A stretch of DNA of 64,000 nt from Pseudomonas pergaminensis (GCF_024112395.2 NZ_CP078013.2:4402001-4466000); one strand, 5' to 3'. Shown: positions 1 through 9,099, numbered from the stretch's first letter. The notes: a model not told the origin generated them from the letters alone. Numbers and translations are program-made.

Positions 1-422
1 CGCGCCACACCGGCGACCATCACAGCTTCTTCACCCCTGGCCACATGACCTACGACAGCCCCCGGGATTGGCGGGTGATCCTGTTCCCAGCCTGGCTGAT
101 CGTGCTGCACAGCCTGGCAATCACCCTGCCCGCCTGGTGGCTGCTCAAGCACTGGAGCCCCAACGTTGCCGGGCTGTTCGCCGGCTGCATGATCCTCGGT
201 TATTTGCTTTACGAAGTGTTTCACGCCTGCGAGCACCTGCCCGCCGACCATCCGGTGGCGCGCCTGCCGTGGTTGCGCCAGATGCACCAACTGCACGCCC
301 TGCATCACCGCCGGGAGCTGATGCACGGACGCAATTTCAATATCGTCCTCCCGCTGATGGATTACCTGTTCGGCACCCTGCACTGGGAGCCGCGCACCCA
401 CGACAACCAGGAATCGTCATGA
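1..422 (+). CDS. Fatty acid hydroxylase / sterol desaturase family protein, 3' part only
   Basis: The frame is open from the window edge (first full codon at base 3), so the start lies upstream. About 139 residues are visible. Histidine clusters typical of the membrane di-iron hydroxylase superfamily are seen: HTGDHH near the window start, HACEH, and HQLHALHH near the C-terminus, with two hydrophobic stretches between them. These enzymes use a histidine-bound di-iron centre to hydroxylate or desaturate lipids in the membrane. The stop TGA overlaps the ATG of the next gene (ATGA), so the two are probably translated together. The substrate cannot be told from this part. Confidence 0.8.
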   Translation, partial: RHTGDHHSFFTPGHMTYDSPRDWRVILFPAWLIVLHSLAITLPAWWLLKHWSPNVAGLFAGCMILGYLLYEVFHACEHLPADHPVARLPWLRQMHQLHALHHRRELMHGRNFNIVLPLMDYLFGTLHWEPRTHDNQESS

Positions 423-1519
423 GTACCCGTCCAAAAAAATTGCGTCATCTGTTGTTCTTGCTGTTTCTGGCGGTGATCGCCTTTTTGCTGTTGATGCCCA
501 CCAAAGTCCAGCCGGTGAACTGGGCGCCGCCCAAGGCCCCCTCGATGAAGGACGGCCCCTATGCCGAGAACCAGCGCCTCAAAGGCGTGCAGAAAATCGG
601 CGCCCAGGACATCGCCGGGCCCGAGGCCCTGCTGTTGGATGCCCAGGGCTACCTGATCAGTGGCCTGCATGACGGACGCATCATCCGCACCTCGCCCGAC
701 AGCCGCAGCCTGGAAGTGCTGGCCAACACCGGTGGGCGTCCGTTGGGCATGGCGCTGCACCCGGACGGGCGCTTGATCATTGCCGATGGGGTCAAGGGTT
801 TGCTGGCGCTGGAGACCGATCGCCAACTGACCACCCTGAGCACCAGCGCCAATGGCGTCGCCCTGGGTTTCACCGATGACGTGACCGTGGACGCCAGCGG
901 GCGTTATGCCTATTTCAGCGACGCCTCGAGCCGCTGGGGTTACGGCCAGGACGGTGAGGCGGTGATTGAGCACGGCGGCGACGGTCGGCTGTTGCGCTAT
1001 GACTTCAGCAACGGCACCACCGAGGTTTTGCTGGACCAACTGCAATTCGCCAACGGCGTCGCCTTGGGCCCGGATGAACACTACGTGCTGGTGAATGAGA
1101 CCGGTGCCTATCGCATCAGCCGTTACTGGCTCAAAGGTGAGCACGCCGGCACCCATGATCTGTTTATCGATAACCTGCCGGGCCTGCCGGACAACCTCAG
1201 CTTCAACGGGCAGGACCGCTTCTGGGTGGCGCTCTACTCGCCGCGCAATCCGCTGCTGGACAGCTTTGCCGGCTACCCTCTGCTGCGCAAGGTGATGGTG
1301 CGCGCGCTGATGGTGGTGCCCAAGCCCATCGAGCGCAAAGCCTTTGTGCTGGGGCTGGATACCGAGGGCAAGGTCATCGCCAACCTGCAGGATGGCAGTG
1401 CCGGCAACTACTCACCCATCACCACCGCGCGCGAGTATGGCGACTGGTTGTACCTGGGTTCATTGAAGAGCACGAGCATGGCGCGATTGCCGTTGGCGCT
1501 GGCATTGGCGGGAGAATAG
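419..1519 (+). CDS. SMP-30/gluconolactonase/strictosidine-synthase-like beta-propeller protein
   Basis: 366 residues. An N-terminal hydrophobic segment (about residues 8-22, after KKLRH) suggests a membrane anchor or uncleaved signal facing the periplasm. The rest has propeller-like repeats such as GPEALLLD, GRPLGMALHPDGRL, FANGVALGPDE and LPDNLSFNGQ, as in the SMP-30 and strictosidine-synthase-like families (lactonases, esterases). The ATG at 419 overlaps the previous stop by four bases; a longer reading of this frame from base 68 is only a shadow of the upstream gene. Pairing with a hydroxylase suggests joint work on a lipid or lactone substrate, but that is inference. A strong hairpin follows the stop. 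Confidence 0.82.
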   Translation: MSTRPKKLRHLLFLLFLAVIAFLLLMPTKVQPVNWAPPKAPSMKDGPYAENQRLKGVQKIGAQDIAGPEALLLDAQGYLISGLHDGRIIRTSPDSRSLEVLANTGGRPLGMALHPDGRLIIADGVKGLLALETDRQLTTLSTSANGVALGFTDDVTVDASGRYAYFSDASSRWGYGQDGEAVIEHGGDGRLLRYDFSNGTTEVLLDQLQFANGVALGPDEHYVLVNETGAYRISRYWLKGEHAGTHDLFIDNLPGLPDNLSFNGQDRFWVALYSPRNPLLDSFAGYPLLRKVMVRALMVVPKPIERKAFVLGLDTEGKVIANLQDGSAGNYSPITTAREYGDWLYLGSLKSTSMARLPLALALAGE

Positions 1520-1523
1520 AAAA

Positions 1524-1547
1524 GGGGCAGCCTCGTCAGGCTGCCCC
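1524..1547. terminator. Bidirectional rho-independent terminator
   Basis: A perfect 10-bp stem (GGGGCAGCCT / AGGCTGCCCC) with a CGTC loop lies between two convergent genes. The flanking A-run (1520-1523) becomes a T-run on the minus strand; the plus side has a weaker TCTTC tail. Confidence 0.8.
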
Positions 1548-1567
1548 TCTTCACTGACGCCGTTGTA

Positions 1568-3010
1568 TCAGTGAACGATGTTCTGGGTGCAGATATGCCC
1601 GAACGTTACGTAAGGCACATTCTCGCCTCCCACACCCACACCAGGGAACTCATCCAACTCGATACGCCAGCCGCCGAAGTTGAAGGTGGTGTCCCAGGTG
1701 TACGTCACACCGGTGCTGCTGTCTGGATACTGCACACGGTACTCGCCAAAGCAGTCACCGATAGCCGCACTGGCCTGGGAGTTACCCGCACTGTTGGTGG
1801 TGGCCTTGAAGTCGGTCCAATTGAAATCGGCACCTTCGAAGTGTTTATCGATGCGCAGCACCGGCGTAACGCCCAGCAGCGGTGCACCCGTGGAGTCGGA
1901 CCAGTTGGTGGTCCAGTTCACTGTACGTGCGGCCTGGGTCGCCATCCAGAATATCGACGCGGGCACCCGCACGACGTTGTCACCCTTCACATCCGACGTG
2001 TTCAGCCGCGGCGTAGAGCCGAGGCTCAGTTGGTAGTGCTTAGTCGGGTCCTGAACCACAGCCGGATTGGCCCGCACACGCACCTTCACGGTGGTGCCCG
2101 GGGTGACACTCGGGTAGGTCGAGGTCGAGCCAGCAGGAACCGTAATCCAGTTGACGCCATCAAAACGGTCGAAAATCCACTGGTTACGGCTGCCACTCGC
2201 GTCACCGGCCAGGTACATGCTCACGCTCTGGCCACGGACGGCCTTGAAGTCGAAGTAGTCGACGTCGTTGGCGTTGTCGAGGTTGCCGGTGACCTTGTTC
2301 ATCGAGTCCGGCAGCACAAAGGCCGTTTGTGGCGTGTCATTAGGCTCGTAGGCATCGATGTTGGTGTCCACCGCCACGCCAAAACTGAACTGCGAATTGT
2401 TGGCGACCTTGGCGACCATGTACCAATAGTAATCACCGGCCGGCAGAACACCGTTGAGATAATCATCGGTATTGCCCGCCGCATCAGCGGAGCCCACCAC
2501 GCTCAAATTGCCCTGGCCGTCGTCCTGGAACAGGGTCAACGACATGTCGGTGCCCGCACTCTGGTTGACCAGTTGCACCTGGACCCGGGCATTCTGTGGG
2601 AGGTTGAAGTGGTACGCGAACTCTTCACCCTGGGCCACACCGTTGATGGTGTAGAGGGTGTTGATATCCAAGGTGGGGAACAGCGGTACAAAGTCAGCGA
2701 CGGCGGCGCTTTTCGGCTCGACTTGGCTCGGCTTTTTCAACTCGCCGACCACGCTGTTGAACGGCGCGGATTTGACCGCCTGGGTAACGGCCTTGGACTG
2801 ACCGGTCTTGGCCGCCTGGAGTTTTTGCTTGAGGCTGGCCGGCACCTTAGCCGCGTCCAGCTTGCCGCCGGATTTGAGCGCTTTGTCCACAGCCTGTTTG
2901 ACCGCTTCGGCGCTGAGTTTCTGAGGGGTTTGCTCGGCCAGGGCAAAGGCCGAAACGAAGCAGGAGGCCGCCATGGCCGCGCCCAGCATAAAGGCTTTTT
3001 TCGATTTCAT
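1568..3010 (-). CDS. Secreted protein with two PPC-like domains
   Basis: 480 residues with a clear signal peptide (MKSKKAF, hydrophobic core, cut near AFALA-E). Then comes an Ala/Lys-rich linker to about residue 105, followed by two regions like the bacterial pre-peptidase C-terminal (PPC) domain: residues about 115-215 (ARVQVQLVNQSAGTDMSLTLF ... GDYYWYMVAK) and about 220-330, which opens with the classic YEPNDTPQTA and continues DVDYFDF. The C-terminal 150 residues contain two cysteines and no protease motif that I recognise. PPC domains usually sit next to secreted peptidases; here they stand alone. A type II secretion operon lies further along the window, so export by it is possible but unproven. 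Confidence 0.65.
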   Translation of the reverse strand: MKSKKAFMLGAAMAASCFVSAFALAEQTPQKLSAEAVKQAVDKALKSGGKLDAAKVPASLKQKLQAAKTGQSKAVTQAVKSAPFNSVVGELKKPSQVEPKSAAVADFVPLFPTLDINTLYTINGVAQGEEFAYHFNLPQNARVQVQLVNQSAGTDMSLTLFQDDGQGNLSVVGSADAAGNTDDYLNGVLPAGDYYWYMVAKVANNSQFSFGVAVDTNIDAYEPNDTPQTAFVLPDSMNKVTGNLDNANDVDYFDFKAVRGQSVSMYLAGDASGSRNQWIFDRFDGVNWITVPAGSTSTYPSVTPGTTVKVRVRANPAVVQDPTKHYQLSLGSTPRLNTSDVKGDNVVRVPASIFWMATQAARTVNWTTNWSDSTGAPLLGVTPVLRIDKHFEGADFNWTDFKATTNSAGNSQASAAIGDCFGEYRVQYPDSSTGVTYTWDTTFNFGGWRIELDEFPGVGVGGENVPYVTFGHICTQNIVH

Positions 3011-3043
3011 TTTTTATCCATCCATAGTTAAAAAGTGAAGCTC

Positions 3044-3062
3044 AGGTGACATCCGGTCACCT
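3044..3062. other. Hairpin between secreted-protein gene and immunity-like gene
   Basis: AGGTGAC (3044-3050) and GTCACCT (3056-3062) form a 7-bp stem with a 5-base loop. It lies 3' of the gene ending at 3126 and 5' of the gene starting at 3010 (both minus strand). There is no immediate T-run, so its role as terminator or leader hairpin is unclear. A wider inverted repeat, TCCATCCA (3017-3024) / TGGATGGA (3084-3091), surrounds it. Confidence 0.3.
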
Positions 3063-3125
3063 GGGATGGAATCTAGGATATAACTGGATGGATGTACAGT
3101 ACTTTTTTTGAAAAAATTTCAACTC

Positions 3126-3506
3126 CTATGGAATGGGGATGTCACACCACCAGCGCCAGAAGCTCCAGACCGCTGTCCCGAAGGCCCAGATATAGCCAAC
3201 TTTATAAGGCCACACCATCCAACGCTTGAGCGCTAAAGGAACTGCCGCTAATTCAGCCTCTGTCACAATACCGGCTTCCACATAGCGCTTTGAGTCTGAG
3301 AAAAACTCAGAAATAAGCAACATGCGATATTGCCTGTCGATCCACTGGTTTCGCCTCCAAAATCGCTTATTGTCTTGAACCCTTTCGTTCTGACAGAAAT
3401 AACTTTCCACCTCATCGAGCTTTGCATATTCCGCAAAAATCATCAGTCCCAAGACAACAAACGTCCCGACAAACACCACGATGGTGTAGATGAGAAAAAA
3501 ATCCAT
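3126..3506 (-). CDS. Small inner-membrane protein, candidate immunity protein
   Basis: 126 residues. Residues 4-25 are a transmembrane helix, a charged middle follows (KLDEVESYF ... RFWRRNQWIDRQYR), and a second hydrophobic, Trp-rich segment lies near residues 98-120. I do not recognise the family. It starts two bases after the stop of the gene upstream, whose product has a Gly-rich hydrophobic C-terminus like a pore former. A small two-helix membrane protein right behind such a gene is the usual layout of toxin plus immunity protein, hence the call. The function is inferred from context only. Confidence 0.45.
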   Translation of the reverse strand: MDFFLIYTIVVFVGTFVVLGLMIFAEYAKLDEVESYFCQNERVQDNKRFWRRNQWIDRQYRMLLISEFFSDSKRYVEAGIVTEAELAAVPLALKRWMVWPYKVGYIWAFGTAVWSFWRWWCDIPIP

Positions 3507-3508
3507 GG

Positions 3509-4504
3509 TTAGGCTCCGTCAGGTAGGAATATCAAATCCCCATCGACTTCCATGATCTCTCCTCCCAAAAACGCCCCAGCACTACCGGCCCTATCACCTC
3601 CCACATACCCTCCCGCTGAGCCTCCGATTATTCCGCAGGCGAGTTCACCTTTTCCCTTCATGCGAATACCGAGGAACATTGTGCATGCCCTTCGAGCGGC
3701 TCCTGCACCGAGTCTTCCCAAAAAGGCAGCTCCTGAGACTCCACCTGCCAACCTCCCCGTCTCCACATACTTCGCCCTTCTACACTGCGCCTCCCTCCCC
3801 TCCACACACGCCTCCTTGATCTCCAACCCCGCCACCCCCACATCCAGCGCCAACCCCACATAAGTCCCTTTGCCCATCCACTTCGACATCTGCGCAATCT
3901 CCCACATCCGCTTCGCATACCCCGCAATCTCACCTTTATGCAGATAGCTCTTGGTCGACAGGCCCAACACCTTTTTCAACGGCTCATTGCCCTGCAACCC
4001 CGTACCAAGCCGTGCCGCACCTTGTAGCTGCACCTCCAAGCGCCGAAACAACGCCTGGCGCTGCTGGATAAACGCTGCCCTGTCCAAAGCACCGTCCTTC
4101 AACCGCTGATGCAAGCGCTCGATGTCTTCCAATGTTTGCGCTACCTCATCCAGATGCCGCGCCCAGGCCGACGTCGCACTGCCGATGCCAATCGAGCCCT
4201 TCGCCATGAAACTCTGCAGCAAGTCATAGTTGTCGATCACCGCCGTACCGGCCGCTGCACGCCTCTCCAAGTGACGACTTACCTGCTCGGCATGCCGCAT
4301 CAGCCAGGCCTCCTCGACCGAACAATTCAAGCTCTGGTTATCGGGAATAATCACCAGTTGCCCCGGCGCTACCAAGCCGGGGCGCAGGTGCCGGTTCAGC
4401 ACATCAAAATGAGCGGAACGCTGGCGGCTCAGGGCGCCGCCCATCACCCGGTTTTTCAAACTCTGGTAGTCCGTCGCGCGCTCGTTGATAAAGCTCTGCG
4501 CCAT
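3509..4504 (-). CDS. LysM-like protein with glycine-zipper C-terminus, candidate pore-forming toxin
   Basis: 331 residues, no signal peptide. Residues about 33-56 (VLNRHL.PGLVAPGQLVIIP) look like the second half of a LysM motif. The middle (about 95-170) is helical and charged. The C-terminal third has hydrophobic, glycine-zipper-like segments: YVGLALDVGVAGL, RLAGGVSGAAFLGRLGAGAA and CGIIGGSAGGYVGG. This plan (LysM-like front, membrane-active tail, small membrane protein gene 2 bp downstream) resembles antibacterial effectors delivered by type VI secretion. No VgrG, PAAR or Hcp gene is in the window. The 3' part (3750-3860) uses less GC-rich codons than its neighbours, a possible sign of module exchange. 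Confidence 0.45.
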   Translation of the reverse strand: MAQSFINERATDYQSLKNRVMGGALSRQRSAHFDVLNRHLRPGLVAPGQLVIIPDNQSLNCSVEEAWLMRHAEQVSRHLERRAAAGTAVIDNYDLLQSFMAKGSIGIGSATSAWARHLDEVAQTLEDIERLHQRLKDGALDRAAFIQQRQALFRRLEVQLQGAARLGTGLQGNEPLKKVLGLSTKSYLHKGEIAGYAKRMWEIAQMSKWMGKGTYVGLALDVGVAGLEIKEACVEGREAQCRRAKYVETGRLAGGVSGAAFLGRLGAGAARRACTMFLGIRMKGKGELACGIIGGSAGGYVGGDRAGSAGAFLGGEIMEVDGDLIFLPDGA

Positions 4505-4641
4505 GCTTCACATCCCTGATGCGATGAAGATGGCGTCGAAATATAAGCAAGCGCCTACGCCCCGGACACACGTCCAGGGGGGGCAATTTACATTTGGGAA
4601 GCTGCCTACGCAGCGAAGAAATACGACCTACAGAAACAACC

Positions 4642-5703
4642 CTAATACCCGGTCATTTCCAGGTAACCCACCCCACCCTCGAACTGCACCGGACCTTCCC
4701 AGTACGGGATACCCAGGTTCATCCAGGCATTCGGGTTGACAGCTTGCGTGGTGATATCCAGCTGCTTGCCGGGGACTTTCAGCGACCAGCGAGTGGGGAT
4801 CTTGCGCCCTTCAATGGCCGTCGTTTCCAGCGGCGTCAGTTGGATATCCGCGTTGTGCAGGGTCTGGGTCTGGCCCTCGCGATCAATCCAGGTGCCGGTC
4901 AAGTAGGACGCGCCGTCGGTTTGCCGCACCCGGAACAGCATCAACTGTTCGCCCCGGTCCAGGTGCAGGGAAAACCAGTCCCAGCCAGTCTGGCTGGCGG
5001 TCAGCGGTTGGCTGCTCCACTCGCGGTCGAGCCAGGCCGGGCCGGTGACTTGATACACCTTGCCATCGATGCTGACGCTGCCACTGGCGCTGAAAAACGG
5101 CTGGCTGTAGTAGTACGACGCCTGGCCCTGGTCGGATTTGCGGCTGTAGCCATTGTCGCCTTGCAGCACCAGTGGACGGCTGGAGGTCAGGTGCAGGTCG
5201 TAGGCGAACTGGGCGCCGCTGGCCTTGAGTTGCATGTCCGCCAGGCTGCTGTTGGCGCCGGGGCGGGTGGCGAAATTCCAGTCGTCGATCCAGGCGTTGA
5301 ACGGCACCGCCTGGGCCCCGGCCTGGCCGACGCCACCGCGCGCATAACGTTCGGCGGCGTAGTGGTGGGTGGCGGACGTCACGGCGGCGTGGCCCAGCCA
5401 GATCGTCGAGTCGTGCCAGCCCGCCTGCGTGGGCCCGGCCTTGAGGGCATTGCGAAACAGCGTCCATTGCACGCCGAATACGTTGCCGTGTTCATCCTTG
5501 AGATTGGCAGTGACGTACCACCACTCGATCCGAAAGCTGGCGTGGGGGCCATGGTCCTCGGGGAAGCTGAACACCTTGCCAGGCACCACTTGGGCAAAGT
5601 CTGCCGCGTCACTGCCCAGGCCGGCGAAGCTCTCCTGTGGCGCGGGGACTTTGTCGCATGCGGCCAATAACAAGCACGTCCACAGCAGGTACTTAATCTT
5701 CAT
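4642..5703 (-). CDS. AttH-like (CrtC/lipocalin-like) lipoprotein
   Basis: 353 residues. The signal peptide ends in a lipobox (LLLAAC), so it is a lipoprotein. The body shows the AttH / carotenoid-1,2-hydratase-like signatures RIEWWYVTANL, WLGHAAV, PLVLQGDNGYSRKS and AWLDREWSSQP...GWDWFSLHL. The start is ATG 5703; a TTG two codons earlier is less likely. It overlaps the 3' end of the permease gene by 11 bases, so ATPase, permease and lipoprotein form one unit. In Agrobacterium the equivalent attEFGH genes encode an exporter with AttH as its extracytoplasmic partner. The substrate is unknown. Confidence 0.82.
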   Translation of the reverse strand: MKIKYLLWTCLLLAACDKVPAPQESFAGLGSDAADFAQVVPGKVFSFPEDHGPHASFRIEWWYVTANLKDEHGNVFGVQWTLFRNALKAGPTQAGWHDSTIWLGHAAVTSATHHYAAERYARGGVGQAGAQAVPFNAWIDDWNFATRPGANSSLADMQLKASGAQFAYDLHLTSSRPLVLQGDNGYSRKSDQGQASYYYSQPFFSASGSVSIDGKVYQVTGPAWLDREWSSQPLTASQTGWDWFSLHLDRGEQLMLFRVRQTDGASYLTGTWIDREGQTQTLHNADIQLTPLETTAIEGRKIPTRWSLKVPGKQLDITTQAVNPNAWMNLGIPYWEGPVQFEGGVGYLEMTGY

Positions 5704-8155
5704 TGGCAAACGTCCTCAACAAATCCGCAGGACGGCTGCGGTACAACTGCCACAACGGCCAGGCCGACGCCAGCAAGGTCGCCAGCATCGCCAGCCCGAG
5801 CAATTGCGCGAGTTGCCATGGGAACACCTGCAGCGGCAGGCGCCAGCCAAACGCCTGCACATTGATCACCGCATCCAGGCACCAGGCCAGCAGCAGGCCG
5901 AGGGGCAACGCCAGGATCAGTGTGAGCACCGCCAGCAGCCAGGTCTGGCCGAGGTTGAGCAGCATCAACTGTCGACGCGTGACACCCAATGCCCACAGTG
6001 GCGCGAGTTGGCCGAGCCGGCTTTGGCTCTGGGTCAACAGGCTGATAAACAGCGCCACACCGGCTACGCCCAGGGTCAGACTGTTCAAGGCGGCGGTGGC
6101 GGCGAAGGTGCGCTCGAACACCTGGCTCGACCAGCCCTTGAGTTGTTGCTGATCGACGATACGGCTGTCGTCCAGGGCAAAGGCGCGTTGCACCTCGCGC
6201 ACCAGCGGGGCCACATCCGCCGGCGCGACCCGCAGGTTGAAACGCGCCGGTGACAGCGTCGGCCAGTGCGCCAGCAGGTGTTGGGCATTGACCAGCACAT
6301 GGCCCTTGGGGTTGCCGTAGTCGGCGTAGACCCCCACCACTTTCGGCGCCCACACACCTTGGGGCGTGGGAATGCTCACGCTATCGCCCAGCCTCACGTC
6401 GAGCCGGCGCGCCAGTTGTTCGCTGAGCATCAGGGTGTCGCCTTGCTGCAACTGGTCCCACGGTTCAGGGGACGCCTCCAGCAGCGGCCAGTGCTGACGA
6501 TAGGTCGGGTCGTCGACCACGCCAAACAGGTCCGCCGGCCAGCCTTGCACCTGCACGGCGACCTGCCAGGTGGGCAGCACGGTTTGCACCAACGGTTGCC
6601 GCGCCAGCCAGGTGCCGAGTTGCTGCGCCTGGGCCGGGGTTTGTGGGCTGAGATACAACTCGGCGGTGAGGCGTTGCTCCAGCCAGTTGTTGAAGGTGTG
6701 ACGAAACCCCGAGGTCATCGACCCCGCACCGATGTTCGCCGCCAGGGCCAACAACAGCGCCATCAGGGCCAGGCTCAAGGCTGGCAATTGCTGGCGGCAA
6801 TCTGCCAGGAACCATTGGCCGAGCACCGAATGGCTGCGCCCCAACACCGCCTTGAGCAGGCCATTGAGCACCACCGGCAACCCCAGGGCGGCGCCGAGCA
6901 GCAACGCCGCCATCAGCACAAAGCCGGCAGCCAGGCTGTTGCCCAACCACAGTGCCAGCAGCGCGGTCAGCAGCGCCGCACTGGTCACCCAACCCTGGCG
7001 ACGCAACCAGCGTCCATGGGCTTCATGCCACGCCTGGGCGTTGGCCAGCGCCAGCAAAGGCAAGCGCGCCGCCCGCCACAGGCTGCTGGCGCCGGCCAGC
7101 AAAGCGCCGAGCAGGCTCAAGCCCAACCCCGCGCCCCACCACCAGGGGCTGAGGCTCAACTGCCCCGGCACCTCGGCGCCATATAACCCGCGCAGGCTGG
7201 CGGCCACATCCGGCAGCAACAGGCTGGCCAACAGGTAACCGCTGGCCACACCCAACACGCCGCCCAGCAATGAGAGCACGCCCAGTTCCACGCTGAGGCT
7301 GGCGATCAACATCCGCACACTGACGCCACACGCCCGCAGGGTACGCAGCAGTCCACGCCGTTGCTCCAGGGCCAGGCCGATGGCGGCGTGCACGATAAAC
7401 AGCCCGACCACAAAGGACAGGAAACCCAGCGCATCAAGGTTCAGGTGAAAGCTCTCGGTGAGGCGCGCGAGGTTATTGTCCTCGCCCTGCTTGAGTTGCA
7501 GCCCGGTGGGCGGTATGGGCTGGGCGGCGGCGAACGCCTTGTCCACCAGCAGGTGCGACAGGCGCCCCGACATCTCCAGCAGCGGCTGGGCAAAACCGAT
7601 ATCGGTGAGCAACAGGCCGGGGGCCATATCTGCTTGGGCTTGCAGCGGCGGCAGTGTGTGACCACTCAGGGTGGTCGGTTGCTGACCTTCGTGCAGGCCC
7701 AAAGCCTGCAGGGTTTGCGGCGCGATCCAGGTACGCCCCGGCGGCTCGAAAAACGCCAGCATCTGCGCCTGGCTCAAACGCTGCCCCGCCACCGCACCGC
7801 TGCCGGGCAACGACACCGGGTCGATGCCCATCAGTTGCAGGCGCACGTCTGCCTGCCCCGTGAGCTGTACGCGGCCCTGCACCACCGGCGACACCGGCCA
7901 CCCGGCACGCCGCAATTGGGCAAAGACGGCTTGGTCGACACTGGCCCCGTCCGGCGTACTGAGGCTGGCTTGGGGTTCGCCGCCGATCAGTTGGCTGGCG
8001 CGGGCATAGCTGTCACGCGCCTGGCTGTTGAGGGCTTGCACGCCGACCAGCAGCGCAGTGGCCAGCCACAGGCCGGTGAGCACGCTGAAAAATTGCACGG
8101 GATGCCGCCGCCAGTGGCTCAGCAACGCGCGCAGGGTCCAATGAAACACCGCCAT
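5693..8155 (-). CDS. FtsX-family ABC transporter permease, large (AttF/AttG-like fusion)
   Basis: 820 residues. An N-terminal membrane helix (about 20-40) is followed by a large periplasmic domain and several helix groups, including VVGLFIVHAAIGLALEQRRG, which is typical of FtsX-type permeases. A second periplasmic domain and a last bundle (LNSLTLGVAGVALFISLL ... LLRTFANED) follow. The doubled plan suits a one-chain permease of the MacB/LolCE/AttFG type, which moves substrates from membrane to periplasm by mechanotransmission. ATG 8155 (MAVFHW) lies one base after the ATPase stop; an in-frame upstream start would run into that gene. Confidence 0.85.
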   Translation of the reverse strand: MAVFHWTLRALLSHWRRHPVQFFSVLTGLWLATALLVGVQALNSQARDSYARASQLIGGEPQASLSTPDGASVDQAVFAQLRRAGWPVSPVVQGRVQLTGQADVRLQLMGIDPVSLPGSGAVAGQRLSQAQMLAFFEPPGRTWIAPQTLQALGLHEGQQPTTLSGHTLPPLQAQADMAPGLLLTDIGFAQPLLEMSGRLSHLLVDKAFAAAQPIPPTGLQLKQGEDNNLARLTESFHLNLDALGFLSFVVGLFIVHAAIGLALEQRRGLLRTLRACGVSVRMLIASLSVELGVLSLLGGVLGVASGYLLASLLLPDVAASLRGLYGAEVPGQLSLSPWWWGAGLGLSLLGALLAGASSLWRAARLPLLALANAQAWHEAHGRWLRRQGWVTSAALLTALLALWLGNSLAAGFVLMAALLLGAALGLPVVLNGLLKAVLGRSHSVLGQWFLADCRQQLPALSLALMALLLALAANIGAGSMTSGFRHTFNNWLEQRLTAELYLSPQTPAQAQQLGTWLARQPLVQTVLPTWQVAVQVQGWPADLFGVVDDPTYRQHWPLLEASPEPWDQLQQGDTLMLSEQLARRLDVRLGDSVSIPTPQGVWAPKVVGVYADYGNPKGHVLVNAQHLLAHWPTLSPARFNLRVAPADVAPLVREVQRAFALDDSRIVDQQQLKGWSSQVFERTFAATAALNSLTLGVAGVALFISLLTQSQSRLGQLAPLWALGVTRRQLMLLNLGQTWLLAVLTLILALPLGLLLAWCLDAVINVQAFGWRLPLQVFPWQLAQLLGLAMLATLLASAWPLWQLYRSRPADLLRTFANED

Positions 8156-8156
8156 G

Positions 8157-8825
8157 TCAGGCCGCGCCCGCAGGCACAACACGGCCGCGATGCAGCACCA
8201 CCTGCTGGTCCAGGCGGGCAGCGATGCGCGGGCTGTGAGTGACCATCAGCAGACTGGTGGGGCTGTCACGCAGCAAGTCCAGCAGCAGTTGCAGCACCTC
8301 GTCGCTGGTGGCTTCGTCAAGGTTGCCGGTGGGTTCATCAGCCAACAAAAGGCCTGGCCGTGACGCCAATGCGCGCCCCACCGCCACCCGTTGCTGCTGG
8401 CCGCCGGAGAGCTGTTCCGGGTAACGCTTGAGCAAATCCCCCAGCCCCAGGCGTTCAACCAGTTGCGCCTGCCACTGCGGGTCAAACCGCCCGGCCAGGC
8501 GTGCCTGGAACGCCAGGTTGTCCTCGACCCGCAGACTGCCAATGAGGTTGAACTGCTGGAACACCAGGCCGATTTCGGTGCGCCGCCAATGGGCCAGTTG
8601 CGCTTCGCTGAGGTGGTCGAGGCGCTGCTCGCCCACCTGGATGCTGCCGCCATCCAGCCGGTCGAGTCCGGCCACCAGGTGCAGCAAGGTGCTCTTGCCG
8701 CTGCCCGACTCGCCCATCAGCGCCAGGCTGCTGCGCTCGGCCAGGTGCAGGTCCACACCGGCCAACACCGCCAATGGCCCCTGGGGGGTGGCATAGCTTT
8801 TGAACACACCTTGCACCTGCAACAT
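8157..8825 (-). CDS. ABC transporter ATP-binding protein of the LolD/MacB/AttE type
   Basis: 222 residues. Walker A GESGSGKST, Q-loop VFQQFN, signature LSGGQQQRVAVGRAL, Walker B LLLADEPTGNLDEAT and the H-loop VTHSP are all present, so it should be active. The GNLD and QQFNL motifs put it in the LolD/MacB subgroup that works with FtsX-type permeases. The start is ATG 8825 (MLQVQGVFKSY); the frame is open further upstream but the extra residues are not family-like. It is the first gene of the three-gene exporter operon. Confidence 0.88.
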   Translation of the reverse strand: MLQVQGVFKSYATPQGPLAVLAGVDLHLAERSSLALMGESGSGKSTLLHLVAGLDRLDGGSIQVGEQRLDHLSEAQLAHWRRTEIGLVFQQFNLIGSLRVEDNLAFQARLAGRFDPQWQAQLVERLGLGDLLKRYPEQLSGGQQQRVAVGRALASRPGLLLADEPTGNLDEATSDEVLQLLLDLLRDSPTSLLMVTHSPRIAARLDQQVVLHRGRVVPAGAA

Positions 8826-8962
8826 GACAACACTCGTTTGATGGGCGGCAATCGAGAATAACGGCTGGCGCTCCACGCCACGCAAATTTTTCACATGGAT
8901 TTCACCGGCTGCCCACCCACGCCTCTTTAAATTACCCGCCATGGGTCATTCGTCGGCAACTT

Positions 8963-9017
8963 GTTAGTTGCCTCGCCTGACAACTTTTTAACCGCAACAT
9001 GTTCAGCGAAAAGACAG
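8963..9017. promoter_or_regulatory. Leader with motifs shared with the arnT upstream region (copy 1)
   Basis: GTTAGTTGC (8963-8971), CTTTTTAAC (8984-8992) and TGTTCAGCGAAAAGACAG (9000-9017) recur, with one mismatch in the last, in front of arnT. They sit upstream of the histidine phosphatase start. Shared control by one regulator is a guess. Confidence 0.35.
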
Positions 9018-9099
9018 CCGCCGTGTGACAGCCTCCAGCATCACTGCGGCATTCGCCAACCCGTTGCGCCTAATTAATACAAGATTGCCAACACTGCCC

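Noticed and set aside
68..418. Long N-terminal extension of the SMP-30-like gene
   Set aside because: It overlaps the hydroxylase coding region out of frame; ATG 419 with an ATGA overlap and a following membrane helix is the better start.
1571..3031. 486-codon plus-strand ORF opposite the PPC protein gene
   Set aside because: Shadow frame: the minus strand has the signal peptide and PPC motifs, while this frame is His/Arg/Val-rich without motifs.
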